Shown here piece by piece: positions 54,892 to 63,705 of a stretch of 64,000 nt of DNA. The position numbers and the translations under genes are program-made. The notes below the pieces were generated by a model. It did not search any database and had not been told where the DNA came from. It saw nothing but the letters and a program-made list of their open reading frames with translations. The stretch comes from Eunapius fragilis (lineage: Eukaryota > Porifera > Demospongiae > Spongillida > Spongillidae), in contig OY811977.1 of NCBI GenBank assembly GCA_963681505.1, positions 8,333,181-8,397,180 of the forward strand, written 5' to 3'. How positions within the stretch are numbered: the stretch's first letter is position 1; each line of letters begins with the position of its first letter.

Positions 54892-56437
54892 ATGGCGGAA
54901 CCGTTGTACTTCAAAAGGTAACTAGATCTGTGAAAGAATGTACATATTTACGTAGTGTTTACGAGTGAGATTTAATGTTTACGAATTATCCTCCTCCTTC
55001 TTGACCATGCATAACTCAGGATAGGGACGAATGGAAATTTCCCCAATAGCTTCAGAATTGGCTGGAAGAGTGCCTACTGTGATCAATAGCACTTTGTGAC
55101 CGTTTCGCATGAACCACGTTCACCGTGCGGTCTGCAAACGCAAAGTTGGAGGCTTGTAAGACATATTCTAACGTTGAGACGTTCGCGACTGATGATCCAT
55201 CCAACACTAATATTGATTCGCAGCGAGAGGTATAAGTAAGTTAGTTCTTAGCTCGTTGGTGAATGCTGTTTCCTTGTTGCATAGGATGATGTATTGTATA
55301 CGAAACTGATGCGTTCCAAAAAAGTGGAGTCCTTCGAAACAAAAAGCCACAATGTGAGGCCCTGTTGGAACTTGAAACAGGTGAGCTAATTGACAGCATA
55401 TCACTATACTATCATAATGGTGTGTGGTTATAGACAATGAAGTATGGTTGGAGGCTTGCTGTCATTCAGCACACTGCTATATCCCATTTCCAAGTAATGT
55501 TCGCTCTTCTTTTTCTTCAGTCCTTGTTCAGTGCTATGGATATATGTATATGTGTAAATGTTTCGTAGTGCAAGTGTTGAAGTACCAAGCCTCCGTCAGG
55601 TTCAATCAATTTCAAGCCCAGATTTTTTTCGCCCAAAAAGAGTATGTTTTTAAAAAAGCTATATTGCAGTAACTAAACACTGCCCTTTTCCAGGTTCTGT
55701 CTCCTGCAAATACGACATCTTGTCAATTTCCTCTACAGCTTCTCACTGCCTTAGAAGCAGCAAGTTATCTCATCTTATCTGTTATGCAGTACTATATATA
55801 TATGTGTAAGTTAGCTCGTGTTGAATTTTTTCTTTTTGGTCAATATGGCAGCAGGCTAAGTGAGCTTTATGGCAGTTGAACAATTCTTCAACACTGTCCC
55901 ATGATGGTTTTTAATAATGCAAAGAGAATTTGTCACTCGGGCTGTGGAAAAAAGGTTTGTTGAACTTGAAGTCATGCATGGGGCACACTCATAACCCTTC
56001 ACAGGTTTCCAAAAAGGTACATGTTTCTTTGACTCTTGTCATCCATAATTGACCCACAGCCAGCTCCTCATAATGAATCAAAAACTCGACCTGTGTACAT
56101 TATCAGACAGTTGTGCAGTTCTTACAGAGCGGTGGTTTCTTAACAACAATGCTTCACCCACTCAGGTGATTATAGCTACATGCTTCTGTGAACAAGGTAC
56201 AACTGTACAACAATCATGTTCATGAAGAATACTCCATGTATTTTATCTACCACTAGGGTCAACTCCACACTACACTCCTGATAACATATCTAGTGGTGCA
56301 ACTTTGTGCTTAAAGTGCGAGGGTTCAAAGCAATGGCTTCGGCTGATGGGAACACCACTTTTGAACGAGTTTGACTGTCCTTTATTCTCATTGCTACGAA
56401 CCATTCTCTCTGTGGATAGCACCAACAAACTAACTGC
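54892..56437 (+). CDS. Candidate multi-exon host gene, interrupted by gypsy-2
   Basis: Possible exons: an ATG-led one at 54892 (MAEPLYFK, donor GTAACT); about 55140-55231 (FATDDPSNTNIDSQRE, donor GTATAAGT); 55309-55380 (acceptor TGCATAG; DDVLYTKLMRSKKVESFETK; donor GTGAGC); 55434-55493 (TMKYGWRLAVIQHTAISHFQ); 55695-55803 (acceptor TTTTCCAG; FPLQLLTALEAASYLILSVM; donor GTAAGT); and a last exon from about 56258 (LCLKCEGSKQWLRLMG) cut at 56437 by gypsy-2 and continuing at 61256-61364 to a stop. Introns would be 50-75 bp, normal for this window. Phases between the first two exons do not match and the region 55830-56000 has stops, so the model is incomplete or decayed. No family recognised; the last exon has CxxC and CxxxC pairs. 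Confidence 0.38.
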
Positions 56438-56664
56438 TGTGAGCGCCCAGACCTACGGGCCTGCGCTCTTGAATATCAATTACGTGCATGCAGAATCTTT
56501 GAGCATGCGCATGGATAGAAATCTAGGTATAAATGCATTTTCGTGTGGAATTATTGAAGTTGGTTGCCCTTTTCGAGATACTGGCGAACGTGAACGGTAT
56601 TGGGGGGTGTATAGGCATCTCAGAAGACGTGTGCAGACTGATTGCTACCGTCAGTTCTGTCACA
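56438..56664 (+). repeat. gypsy-2 5' LTR
   Basis: TGTGAGCGCCCAGACCTACG to TTCTGTCACA. Contains GGTATAAATGC at about 56525, a probable TATA box. Differs from the 3' LTR at about two positions (C/A near 56534, G/A near 56606). Confidence 0.95.
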
Positions 56665-56668
56665 TATT

Positions 56669-56687
56669 TGGTGGCAGCGGTGGGATT
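56669..56687 (+). other. Primer-binding site, tRNA-Leu type
   Basis: TGGTGGCAGCGGTGGGATT lies 4 bp after the LTR. Its complement equals the 3' end of animal tRNA-Leu of the AAG/TAG class (AATCCCACCGCTGCCA plus CCA), so reverse transcription is predicted to be primed by tRNA-Leu. Confidence 0.85.
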
Positions 56688-56734
56688 ATCTAAGTCGAGA
56701 CGGTCATTGTCCGACGCCTGCGTTTCCCAAGTGT

Positions 56735-57919
56735 ATGACTACTCGTTCTGGAAAACCTTATCAGAAACCTACCATGGAGGAGATGCAAGGTATGTTGAAA
56801 TTACTTGCAGAAGACCGTAGGAGGAGAGAAGACGAAATAGCAACTGAGAAGGCGCGAAGAAAAGAAGAATTCGCGAAAGAACGGGCTAGGCTTGAGGAAG
56901 AAAGACAGATTCGTGAGCGGGAGAATAGAAGGCAGATGGAAACGATGCAGACACACATGGCGGCTCTCATGAAGTTAGTAGAAGACTCACAAAAGGCAAA
57001 AGTCGTAAGTCCGAAACGTGAGCTAAGTGTCAAATTGGTTCCGTTGAGTGATAAGGATGATATTGAAGCCTATTTAGTAACTTTTGAGCGCGTTATGACT
57101 GCACAGAAGGTGGAGGAAAGCTGCTGGTCGCAGTATCTGGCACCTCAACTCACTGGCAAGGCCCAGTTGGCATTCGCAGCTCTACCCGGAGAGGACTCTG
57201 GCAATTATGAAGCAATAAAGACAGCAATCCTTCAGCGTTACGATATTACCGAGGAAGCATATAGAAGGCGCTTCCGTGGCATTACTCGTGGCAGTGGGGA
57301 AACAAATAGGGAGCTTTCCGTAAAGCTTATGGACCTACTGCGCAAGTGGATGATAAGCTGTACTTCAATGGAGGAAATACAAGAGCTCATAGGCATGGAG
57401 CAGTTCCTCAACACATTGCCAGCGAACAAACGACTCTGGGTTATGGAGCAAAAGCCTAAGACGTGTATTCAGGCCGGGGAACTCGTTGACGAATATGAAC
57501 ACGCCAGGCGTGAGGAGTCGCAGCGGTATCCGGAAAACGTCAAGGGAACTCGATCAGAGCAAAAATGTTCATTTTGTGGGAAAGCAGGGCACTCAGAAGA
57601 CGTGTGCTACAAGAAAACCACAAAAGAGGAGACAAGCAGACGGAAGACCATAGTGTGCTACAACTGTGGAAAACCAGGTCACCCAGCAAGGAAGTGTCCC
57701 AACAATGAGGTATTGTTTGGACGTGAATCAAAGTACAAGGTGAAGGATGGTATGTATTGTAAGGGAATTGTGGAAGGGTGTTTGGTAAGCCGCATATTGT
57801 TAGACACAGGTTGTTCCCGCACAATGGTCCGGAGACAATTCGTCCCCCAGGAGAAGTTCTTGGAGGGAAATGGGTATCAATCAGATGTGTGCATGGTGAC
57901 ACAGTCTTGTATCCCCTAG
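56735..57919 (+). CDS. gypsy-2 Gag and N-terminal half of protease
   Basis: Starts at ATG 56735 (MTTRSGKPYQKPTMEE), chosen because the frame further upstream is the primer site. Residues about 15-90 are a highly charged coiled coil (RRRRED..., RARLEEERQIRERENR). The capsid-like middle (LVPLSDKDDIEAYLVTFER, WSQYLAPQLTGKAQLAF) resembles SCAN/gypsy capsid, and two CCHC knuckles follow (CSFCGKAGHSEDVC, CYNCGKPGHPARKC). RILLDTGCSRTMVRR then gives the protease catalytic DTG in the gag frame. The frame ends at 57919, about 50 codons after the site where the -1 frame takes over. Confidence 0.88.
   Translation: MTTRSGKPYQKPTMEEMQGMLKLLAEDRRRREDEIATEKARRKEEFAKERARLEEERQIRERENRRQMETMQTHMAALMKLVEDSQKAKVVSPKRELSVKLVPLSDKDDIEAYLVTFERVMTAQKVEESCWSQYLAPQLTGKAQLAFAALPGEDSGNYEAIKTAILQRYDITEEAYRRRFRGITRGSGETNRELSVKLMDLLRKWMISCTSMEEIQELIGMEQFLNTLPANKRLWVMEQKPKTCIQAGELVDEYEHARREESQRYPENVKGTRSEQKCSFCGKAGHSEDVCYKKTTKEETSRRKTIVCYNCGKPGHPARKCPNNEVLFGRESKYKVKDGMYCKGIVEGCLVSRILLDTGCSRTMVRRQFVPQEKFLEGNGYQSDVCMVTQSCIP
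57865..57871 (+). other. GGGAAAT heptamer, possible -1 frameshift site
   Basis: In gag phase it reads GAG GGA AAT, that is G GGA AAT, the X XXY YYZ pattern of -1 ribosomal slippage. Conserved protease and integrase sequence continues in the -1 frame immediately after it. It falls within protease rather than before it, so a one-base loss in an A run is an equally good explanation. Confidence 0.45.
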
Positions 57920-59600
57920 CAGATATCAAGCTTGTGGTGGAAGGCATTCCAGTCACAGTGGAGGCTGCTGTAGCTGACAGACTACCGGTGGAGGTGATAC
58001 TTGGAACTGATGCTTCTAGAATGACGGAGTTACTAGGAAGACGAGCTGGTTCTGTGTTCTTTGCTCAAGAACATGTTATGGTGGTGACAACAAGGGCAAA
58101 GAGACGACAGGAAATACAGGAGGAAGTACTGAGGAAGGAAAAGGAGGTTATGTCTGGGGTGGTACCAAATCCATTAGGTGTCTCTGAAGAGGAACCCAAA
58201 TTGAAGACTATGTCACAGGAGCAAAGAAGGCAAATGCGAAGGGAACTTGGGAGCCAGGGAGACTGCTTGCCTCACATTAACATCACAGCTGAGAAACTGA
58301 AGGATCTGCAGGAGCAGGATGAAACACTGAGAGCTGTGAGGGAACTTGCAGCATTGACAGGAGGATCAGAAGGAGAGTTCTTCAAAAGGGATGGGTTGCT
58401 GTACAGAAAATGGACACCAAGGGGAAGAGGAGAGGAGATGGAGATTGAGCAGCTGGTCCTACCCAAGGAGTGCAGGCAAGTTGCACTGGAGATGTCTCAT
58501 GATATTCCCATTGCAGGACATCAAGGCAGAGATCGGACCAGGCAACGACTATTGCGCAGGTTTTTCTGGCCATCTATTTTTAGAGACGTAGACATGTATT
58601 GTAAAACTTGCAGTGCTTGTCAAAAGGCTTCATTTAAGGGGGTTAAGCCAGCACCATTGATTCCTCTTCCTATCGTTTCAGAGCCATTTAGCCGCATTGC
58701 CATGGACATTGTGGGCCCACTTCCCAGAAGTCGAGCAGGGAACAAGTACATCCTCGTAATATGTGATTATGCAACTCGCTACCCGGAGGCGGTGCCCCTC
58801 AAAAGCATTGATGCTGAAAGTGTGGCGGAGGAGCTTATTAAGGTATTTGCTCGTGTGGGTGTACCCAGGGAGATCTTAACAGATCAAGGAGCAAATTTCA
58901 CGTCGCAATTACTTGCTGAACTGTACAGGCTCTTACAGGTGCACCCTATACGCACAAGCCCATACCATCCGCAGACTGACGGCCTGGTTGAACGATTTAA
59001 CCAGACGTTGAAGTCAATGTTGCGAAAGACGGGAACGGACGGAGGAAAAGAGTGGGATAAGAAAATTCCCTATCTACTGTTTGCATATCGGGAAGTACCG
59101 CAAGCATCAATGGGATTTTCCCCTTTCGAGCTTTTATATGGTCGGGACGTACGAGGACCACTGGACATCTTAAAAGAAGTTTGGGAAACAACAAGTAGGA
59201 CTACTGATGAAAATGTAATCAGTTACGTTTTGTCCACAAGGGAACGACTCAGAGAGATGTCTGAACTGGTGCAGGAAAATCTATCCAGCTCCCAACGTCG
59301 GCAGAAATCTTGGTTCGACAAGGGTGCTCGACTCCGCGAGTTCAAGCCAGGCGATTCCGTACTGGTACTACTCCCAACATCATCCAACAGGTTGCTTGCC
59401 CAATGGCAGGGGCCTTATCAAGTGGTGCAGCGAATGGGTAAAGTCAATTACCTTATTGACATGCAGGACAGAAGAAAGAGAAAACGGGTGTTCCACGTCA
59501 ATATGCTCAAGGACTTCCATGTTCGGGAAAATCAAGGATGCTTCGTAGAGGAAATACAGGAAGAAGCGGATATCCCTTCATGGCGGAGTGGTGAGGCGGG
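57872..59600 (+). CDS. gypsy-2 Pol, protease C-terminus and integrase
   Basis: In the -1 frame: VSIRCVHGDTVLYPLADIKL and VEVILGTDASRM (protease flap and ILG(T)D end), then a linker. The integrase HHCC finger has the His pair in SHDIPIAGHQGR and Cys in CKTCSAC. The catalytic core has IAMDIVGPLPRSRAGNKY (Asp), REILTDQGANFTSQL (Asp) and YHPQTDGLVERFNQTL (Glu). A GPY/F-like tail follows (FKPGDSVLVLLPTSS, LAQWQGPYQVVQRMG, YLIDM). All DDE residues are present in an uninterrupted frame of about 570 codons. The same frame stays open to 59796 out of phase with RT. Integrase inserts element DNA into the genome. Confidence 0.87.
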
Positions 59601-61028
59601 CAAGTTGTTGACATGGGGGAGGGGCTGGATAGCGGACAAAAGAAGGAGCTTAAGGAGTTGCTGGGGAGGTTTGCAAAGGTGTTTAGCAACAAGCCTGGAA
59701 AAACGACTTTGTATGAGCATCGGATCCATACCAATAGCTCTAAGCCTGTTAGATTGCCTCCGTACCGGGTGCCGCATGCCTATAGGAATTCTATAAAAAG
59801 GGAGCTTCAGGAAATGGAACGGAGTGGAATTATTGAGCCTACCTGTAGTGAATGGGCGTCCCCGATAGTTGTGGTACCAAAGAGAAATGGAGAGTTACGA
59901 TTATGTGTGGACTATCGTAGGCTAAATTCAGTTTCACAGGTCGATTCATATTTGATGCCTCGCATAGATGAGCTGATCGACCGTGTAGGAAAGCAAACTT
60001 TATCACTACGTTAGACCTCACAACTGGGTATTGGCAGATTCCAATGGCAGATAAGGATAAATGCAAAACTGCTTTTGTCACTCCTTTTGGTAGTTTTCAG
60101 TTTACAGTGATGCCGTTTGGGCTCAGCGGGGCCCCAGCTTCATTTCAGCGGTTGATGGATCGATTGTTGCAGGGATGTGAAGATTATGCTGTAGCCTACA
60201 TTGATGATTTTGCCATTTTTAGCAGTGACTGGCAGGATCATCTGAAACAACTGCAGGAGGTGCTAATGAGGATAGAAAAGGCTGGACTTACTGTGAAGTA
60301 AATTTGCCAAGCGGAGTTGCGAGTACCTCGGATATATTGTAGGAGGAGGAGTTGTGAAGCCAATTTTGAGCAAGGTAGAAGCGATTAGCTCTTTCCCAAA
60401 GCCAGACACCAAGACAGCGGTCAGAGCATTTCTAGGTCTTGCAGGGTATTACAGACGATTCATTCCAGATTTCGCTTCAGTGGCAGCACCGCTAACAGAC
60501 TTAACAAAGAAATCGGTTCCTAATAGCGGGGTGTGGAACGAAGGATGTCAAAGAGCGTTTGAAACTTTGAAGAAAGCGCTGATCTCAGAGCCAGTTTTGA
60601 GTAGCCCGGATGTTTCAAAAACATTTATCGTACAGACTGACGCTTCTGATCGGGGAGTGGGAGCCGTTCTAAGTCAAGTACAGGAGGACGGTCAGGAACA
60701 CCCTGTTGGTTATTATAGCAGGAAGTTATTGGCTAGGGAGCAACGATACTCAACTATTGAGAAGGAATGTTTGGCTATTAAGTTGGCGTTAGATGCATTC
60801 AAGGTCTATCTACTGGGCAGGAAATTTGTAGTCCAAACAGATCATCGAGCACTCGAGTGGCTAGAAAAACTCAAGGAAAACAATGCAAGGCTATGCAGAT
60901 GGAGCTTAGCCCTTCAACCTTACTCTTTTGGGGTGGAACATCGACCAGGGACTATGAACCTGAACGCGGACGCACTGTCAAGAAATCCAGCAACGGCGTT
61001 GCTGCAGGAGAAGGGGAAGGAAGTGTGA
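59600..61028 (+). pseudogene. gypsy-2 reverse transcriptase and RNase H, frameshifted
   Basis: RT begins in another frame at about 59600 (QKKELKELLGRFAKVFSNKP, YRVPHAYRNSIKRELQEM, ASPIVVVPKRNGELRLCVDY). A frame change at about 59990 falls at an A run before the motif-A region. It then reads KTAFVTPFGSFQFTVMPFGL, GAPASFQRLMD (motif B) and AVAYIDDFAIFS (motif C, YIDD). A second break lies near 60300 before SCEYLGYIVGGG. The last frame (to 61028) has VRAFLGLAGYYRRFIPDF, RNase H (VQTDASDRGVGAVLS, YSTIEKECLAIKLAL, QTDHRALEWL) and NLNADALSRNP. The stop codon lies inside the 3' LTR. Catalytic residues of both enzymes are intact. Confidence 0.85.
61007..61023 (+). other. gypsy-2 polypurine tract
   Basis: GGAGAAGGGGAAGGAAG directly precedes the 3' LTR TGTGAGC and would prime plus-strand DNA synthesis. 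It also encodes the last residues of RNase H. Confidence 0.9.
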
Positions 61029-61250
61029 GCGCCCAGACCTACGGGCCTGCGCTCTTGAATATCAATTACGTGCATGCAGAATCTTTGAGCATGCGCATGG
61101 ATAGAAATCTAGGTATAAATGAATTTTCGTGTGGAATTATTGAAGTTGGTTGCCCTTTTCGAGATACTGGCGAACGTGAACGGTATTGGGGAGTGTATAG
61201 GCATCTCAGAAGACGTGTGCAGACTGATTGCTACCGTCAGTTCTGTCACA
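61024..61250 (+). repeat. gypsy-2 3' LTR
   Basis: 227 bp, same length as the 5' LTR, ending TTCTGTCACA before the ACTGC duplication. Confidence 0.95.
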
Positions 61251-61255
61251 ACTGC

Positions 61256-61364
61256 AGCAGTCTCTTCGTCCATGAAGAACCATTGTGGAAGGAAATGTAC
61301 AGCTCACAACAAGAAAGAAAGAAGAAACATGTGCAAGCTTGTTTTTGAACATAACTATAGGTAG
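61256..61364 (+). CDS. Distal part of the exon interrupted by gypsy-2
   Basis: Removing gypsy-2 and one ACTGC copy makes the frame of 56304-56437 continue here for about 36 codons (SSSMKNHCGRKCTAHNKKER, then a short tail) to a TAG at 61364. Continuity across the empty site supports a coding exon, but the family is unknown. Confidence 0.4.
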
Positions 61365-61867
61365 TATGCTTTTCTGTAACAACCTTTTTTGTGCACAATA
61401 AATATTAAGCGATTACAAACCAGCCCAGCCCACGCAGCAATATAATACAACCCGATATCACGCCCTCGGTACGATCTGTTTACGGCACGGAGAAAACCCG
61501 ATAGTTATACGATGCACTTACAATCTTGGCACCCGACGCAACCGTATAGGCAATAATTCGCCATCGTTACAGTATGTATGGTCTGCCTATAACAACCACG
61601 ATAACATACCGTAACAGGAAAATTACGGTACCCGTAAAGGGCAAAATGTTTTGGTTGTGTATATCTTCCGCCGCCCCTGTTAACCACCGCTAAGTATAAG
61701 GTAAATGATGCAAATAACACGTTGCCTGTGTTGAAGGATGTTATTACACCGAATTTCCGCGGTTGGAGACGAGCGGTGTCACAAGTAATTCATGTCAGTG
61801 CGATGCCGCACAGGTCATTTTCCTGGAAAGGAATGGTAGTGCTACAAAAGTTAAGCGCTAGCGTAAA
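61365..61867. other. No recognisable gene
   Basis: CG- and TA-mixed sequence with ACGGTACCCGTAAAGGG-like patches. No ends of a transposon identified. Confidence 0.4.
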
Positions 61868-62167
61868 CAGGGGCGGATCCAGAATTTTTTTGCGAGGGGG
61901 GGCAGAGGGGAGGGGCGTTAATAATCATGGTTTGGGCGTGGCTACGAAATATTGCGCGTAAGAGAGGAAGATGTACCCGGGGTCTGGGTCTTCGCCCCAG
62001 CCGCTTTTTACTGCTGTCATGTAACTTCGGCGCGTTTTCGTTGTATTTGTATCATCAGGGCGACGTAAGACACCGCCCCTTGTAGCTATGAATATTTAAT
62101 TTCTAACTTGGCGGGGGGGGGGCAAAACCCAGTTTCCCCCCCCCCCCCCCCCCTGTATCCGCCACTG
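61868..62167. mobile_element. hAT-type MITE (CAGGGGCGGATCCAG ends), copy 2
   Basis: CAGGGGCGGATCCAGAAT at the left and TGTATCCGCCACTG at the right, 300 bp, internally GGGTCTTCGCCCCAGCCGC as in the 11298-12008 copy. A poly-C run of about 20 sits near the right end. The target duplication is not exact. Confidence 0.68.
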
Positions 62168-62211
62168 GTAAATGGTTACTGAGTTACGGTGTTTTTCAAT
62201 CTCGCGCGGGC

Positions 62212-62235
62212 GGGGGGGGGGGGGGGGGGGGGGGG
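62212..62235. repeat. Poly-G tract next to a MITE
   Basis: Run of over 20 G ending exactly at the left end of the next MITE. Similar runs at 62429-62456 and 62561-62579 border the two MITEs. Confidence 0.95.
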
Positions 62236-62428
62236 TAGTCTCGTCCCCAGACCCAGATTCCCAACAGCTGCGGGTGGATTACATCACCGCTACGTGGAAA
62301 GCTACGTGGAAAATGTTTTGGGACGCTCGGAACAAGTGCGTCGTTCTTATTTCCCAGACCCACTTTCCACGTAGCGGTGATGTAATCCACCCGCAGCTGT
62401 TGGGAATATGGGTCTGGGGACGAGACTA
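62236..62428. mobile_element. 193-bp palindromic MITE (TAGTCTCGTCCCCAGACCC ends)
   Basis: TAGTCTCGTCCCCAGACCC and about 47 further bp at the left are repeated inverted at the right, around a central 60-bp loop. Poly-G lies on both sides. No ORF. Confidence 0.82.
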
Positions 62429-62456
62429 GGGGGGGGGGGGGGGGGGGGGGGGGGGG

Positions 62457-62560
62457 TACTCTCGTACCCAGACCGTCTATGACGGCTGTAAACGGTAAAT
62501 CACTACGGACGTACTGTTTAGCGATAATCGCTTACGTCATAGACGTTCGGGGTACGAGAC
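62457..62560. mobile_element. 104-bp palindromic MITE (TACTCTCGTACCCAGACCGT end)
   Basis: TACTCTCGTACCCAGACCGT at the left is partly mirrored by GACGTTCGGGGTACGAGAC at the right. The design resembles the preceding MITE (CTCGT-CCAGACC). Poly-G on both sides. Confidence 0.7.
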
Positions 62561-62757
62561 GGGGGGGGGGGGGGGGGGGTTCTAACAGGGATTATCTGGC
62601 CTGCAGGCTGGGCTCTGCTGCCCTGACCTTCTGGTCACAGGCCAGAGCCCGGTCTGGCTCTCGCCAACCCTGAGCTTTGATAGTCATACTAATACAATCG
62701 AACGAAAGCTGCCGCAATTGAGAGCAATGCCGTAATTCCTTTTGCCTGCAGTTAAGC

Positions 62758-63387
62758 CTGGTTCATAATTTGACGCAACCAAATCGCAACGGTTCTCATC
62801 GCGTCGCAAGTTTCGTTCGCATCGCTAGTGCCGTCCGTTAAAGCAGTTCACAATATTGCGATTCAGCAATACACGTTGCCCGGCTTATGCAGTTTAATTA
62901 ATCACGTGTGAAGGATGGACTCTTCAGATGACAGGCTGCGCTGAAGTGAGAGTTGCTTCTTCGAAGAAGGATTCGAAGAAGTACATGAACATGAGTACAT
63001 GATATATGGTAGCCAACAGAAGGGGGTAGGCGTGAGTACATTACAGGGCGAGGGGGGTAGCTGTTCGTAAATGACAGAGCAGCGGAGGGAGGTAGCCCCT
63101 TGCATAGCCTTCGACCTTCCATGATACGACATCGACATCGTACGTAATATTCTCTTTACCTGTTCTGCTACATTTTAGTGTCTTTAAAACGCTTGGAGAC
63201 ATCCCACGGTGTTAGTAGGTGTGGTTTGTCGCAGGAATAGGATTTTTTTTTTTCTAATCTCTGCGTGTGCTGCGACAGAAAGCGATACGTCACGATGCGA
63301 CGCGATGCGATATCGCAGTGTTGTCAGAAATTGTACGTTGGTCGCATCGCGACGTATCGCGGGCACTTGCGACATATTGTGAACCAG
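62758..63387. mobile_element. 630-bp MITE with CTGGTTCA(T/C)AAT ends
   Basis: CTGGTTCATAATTTGACGCA at the left and GCGACATATTGTGAACCAG at the right. Both subterminal regions are rich in GCGATGCGA/TCGCATCGC motifs in both orientations, which could be transposase-binding repeats. No transposase frame. Confidence 0.65.
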
Positions 63388-63633
63388 CTAAGTTCGAACG
63401 CGTAATTGTCGTGCATGTAAGTCACATACAAATACTATCTTATTTAACTTACACTGTGAAATAGCTTTCAACGGTGACGTTAGGGTAAATAGCCTCCAGC
63501 GGGTAACAAAGCTAAAATGTATCTATAAAAGGAATTACCCACGTGACGTCACGAAGTAATTACTCGAAATAACCTCCTAACCAAATACAGGTACATGTAG
63601 CCTGATTTCAAAAGTTCTATCACTTTTTTTTTC
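63388..63633. other. No recognisable gene
   Basis: Short unassigned stretch between the MITE and a degraded snapback arm. Confidence 0.4.
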
Positions 63634-63705
63634 CATCCTTTGTACACCACCATTAGTCAATCCTACATGTGGATACCAACAACTTTCTCATTAACCCTCG
63701 TATCA
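63634..63705. repeat. Degraded snapback-element arm
   Basis: TACACCACCATTAGTCAATCC and ACCAACAACTTTCTCATTA align with the right hairpin arm of the snapback family (TACACCACCATTGCCTCCAAT, CACCAACTTTCTCGTTAGAG). No partner arm is present. The rest of the window to 64000 shows only a small CTTAAAAGCG hairpin. Confidence 0.5.

Larger units (their letters stand above)
56438..61250 (+). mobile_element. Ty3/gypsy retrotransposon gypsy-2 with integrase before RT (Gmr1-like order)
   Basis: Complete 4813-bp element: 227-bp LTRs (56438-56664, 61024-61250) with about two differences, perfect 5-bp duplication ACTGC (56433-56437, 61251-61255), primer site for tRNA-Leu, and a purine tract. Domains in order are gag with zinc knuckles, protease, integrase, RT, RNase H. 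Integrase upstream of RT is the Ty1/copia order, but the RT, integrase and gag sequences are Ty3/gypsy in style. This combination is known from Gmr1-like elements. The RT part has at least two frame breaks, so this copy is probably inactive despite its youth. Confidence 0.9.

Noticed and set aside
62579..62671. GC-rich hairpin as a structured RNA gene
   Set aside because: Folds weakly and has no promoter-like or family features; likely part of repeat debris.
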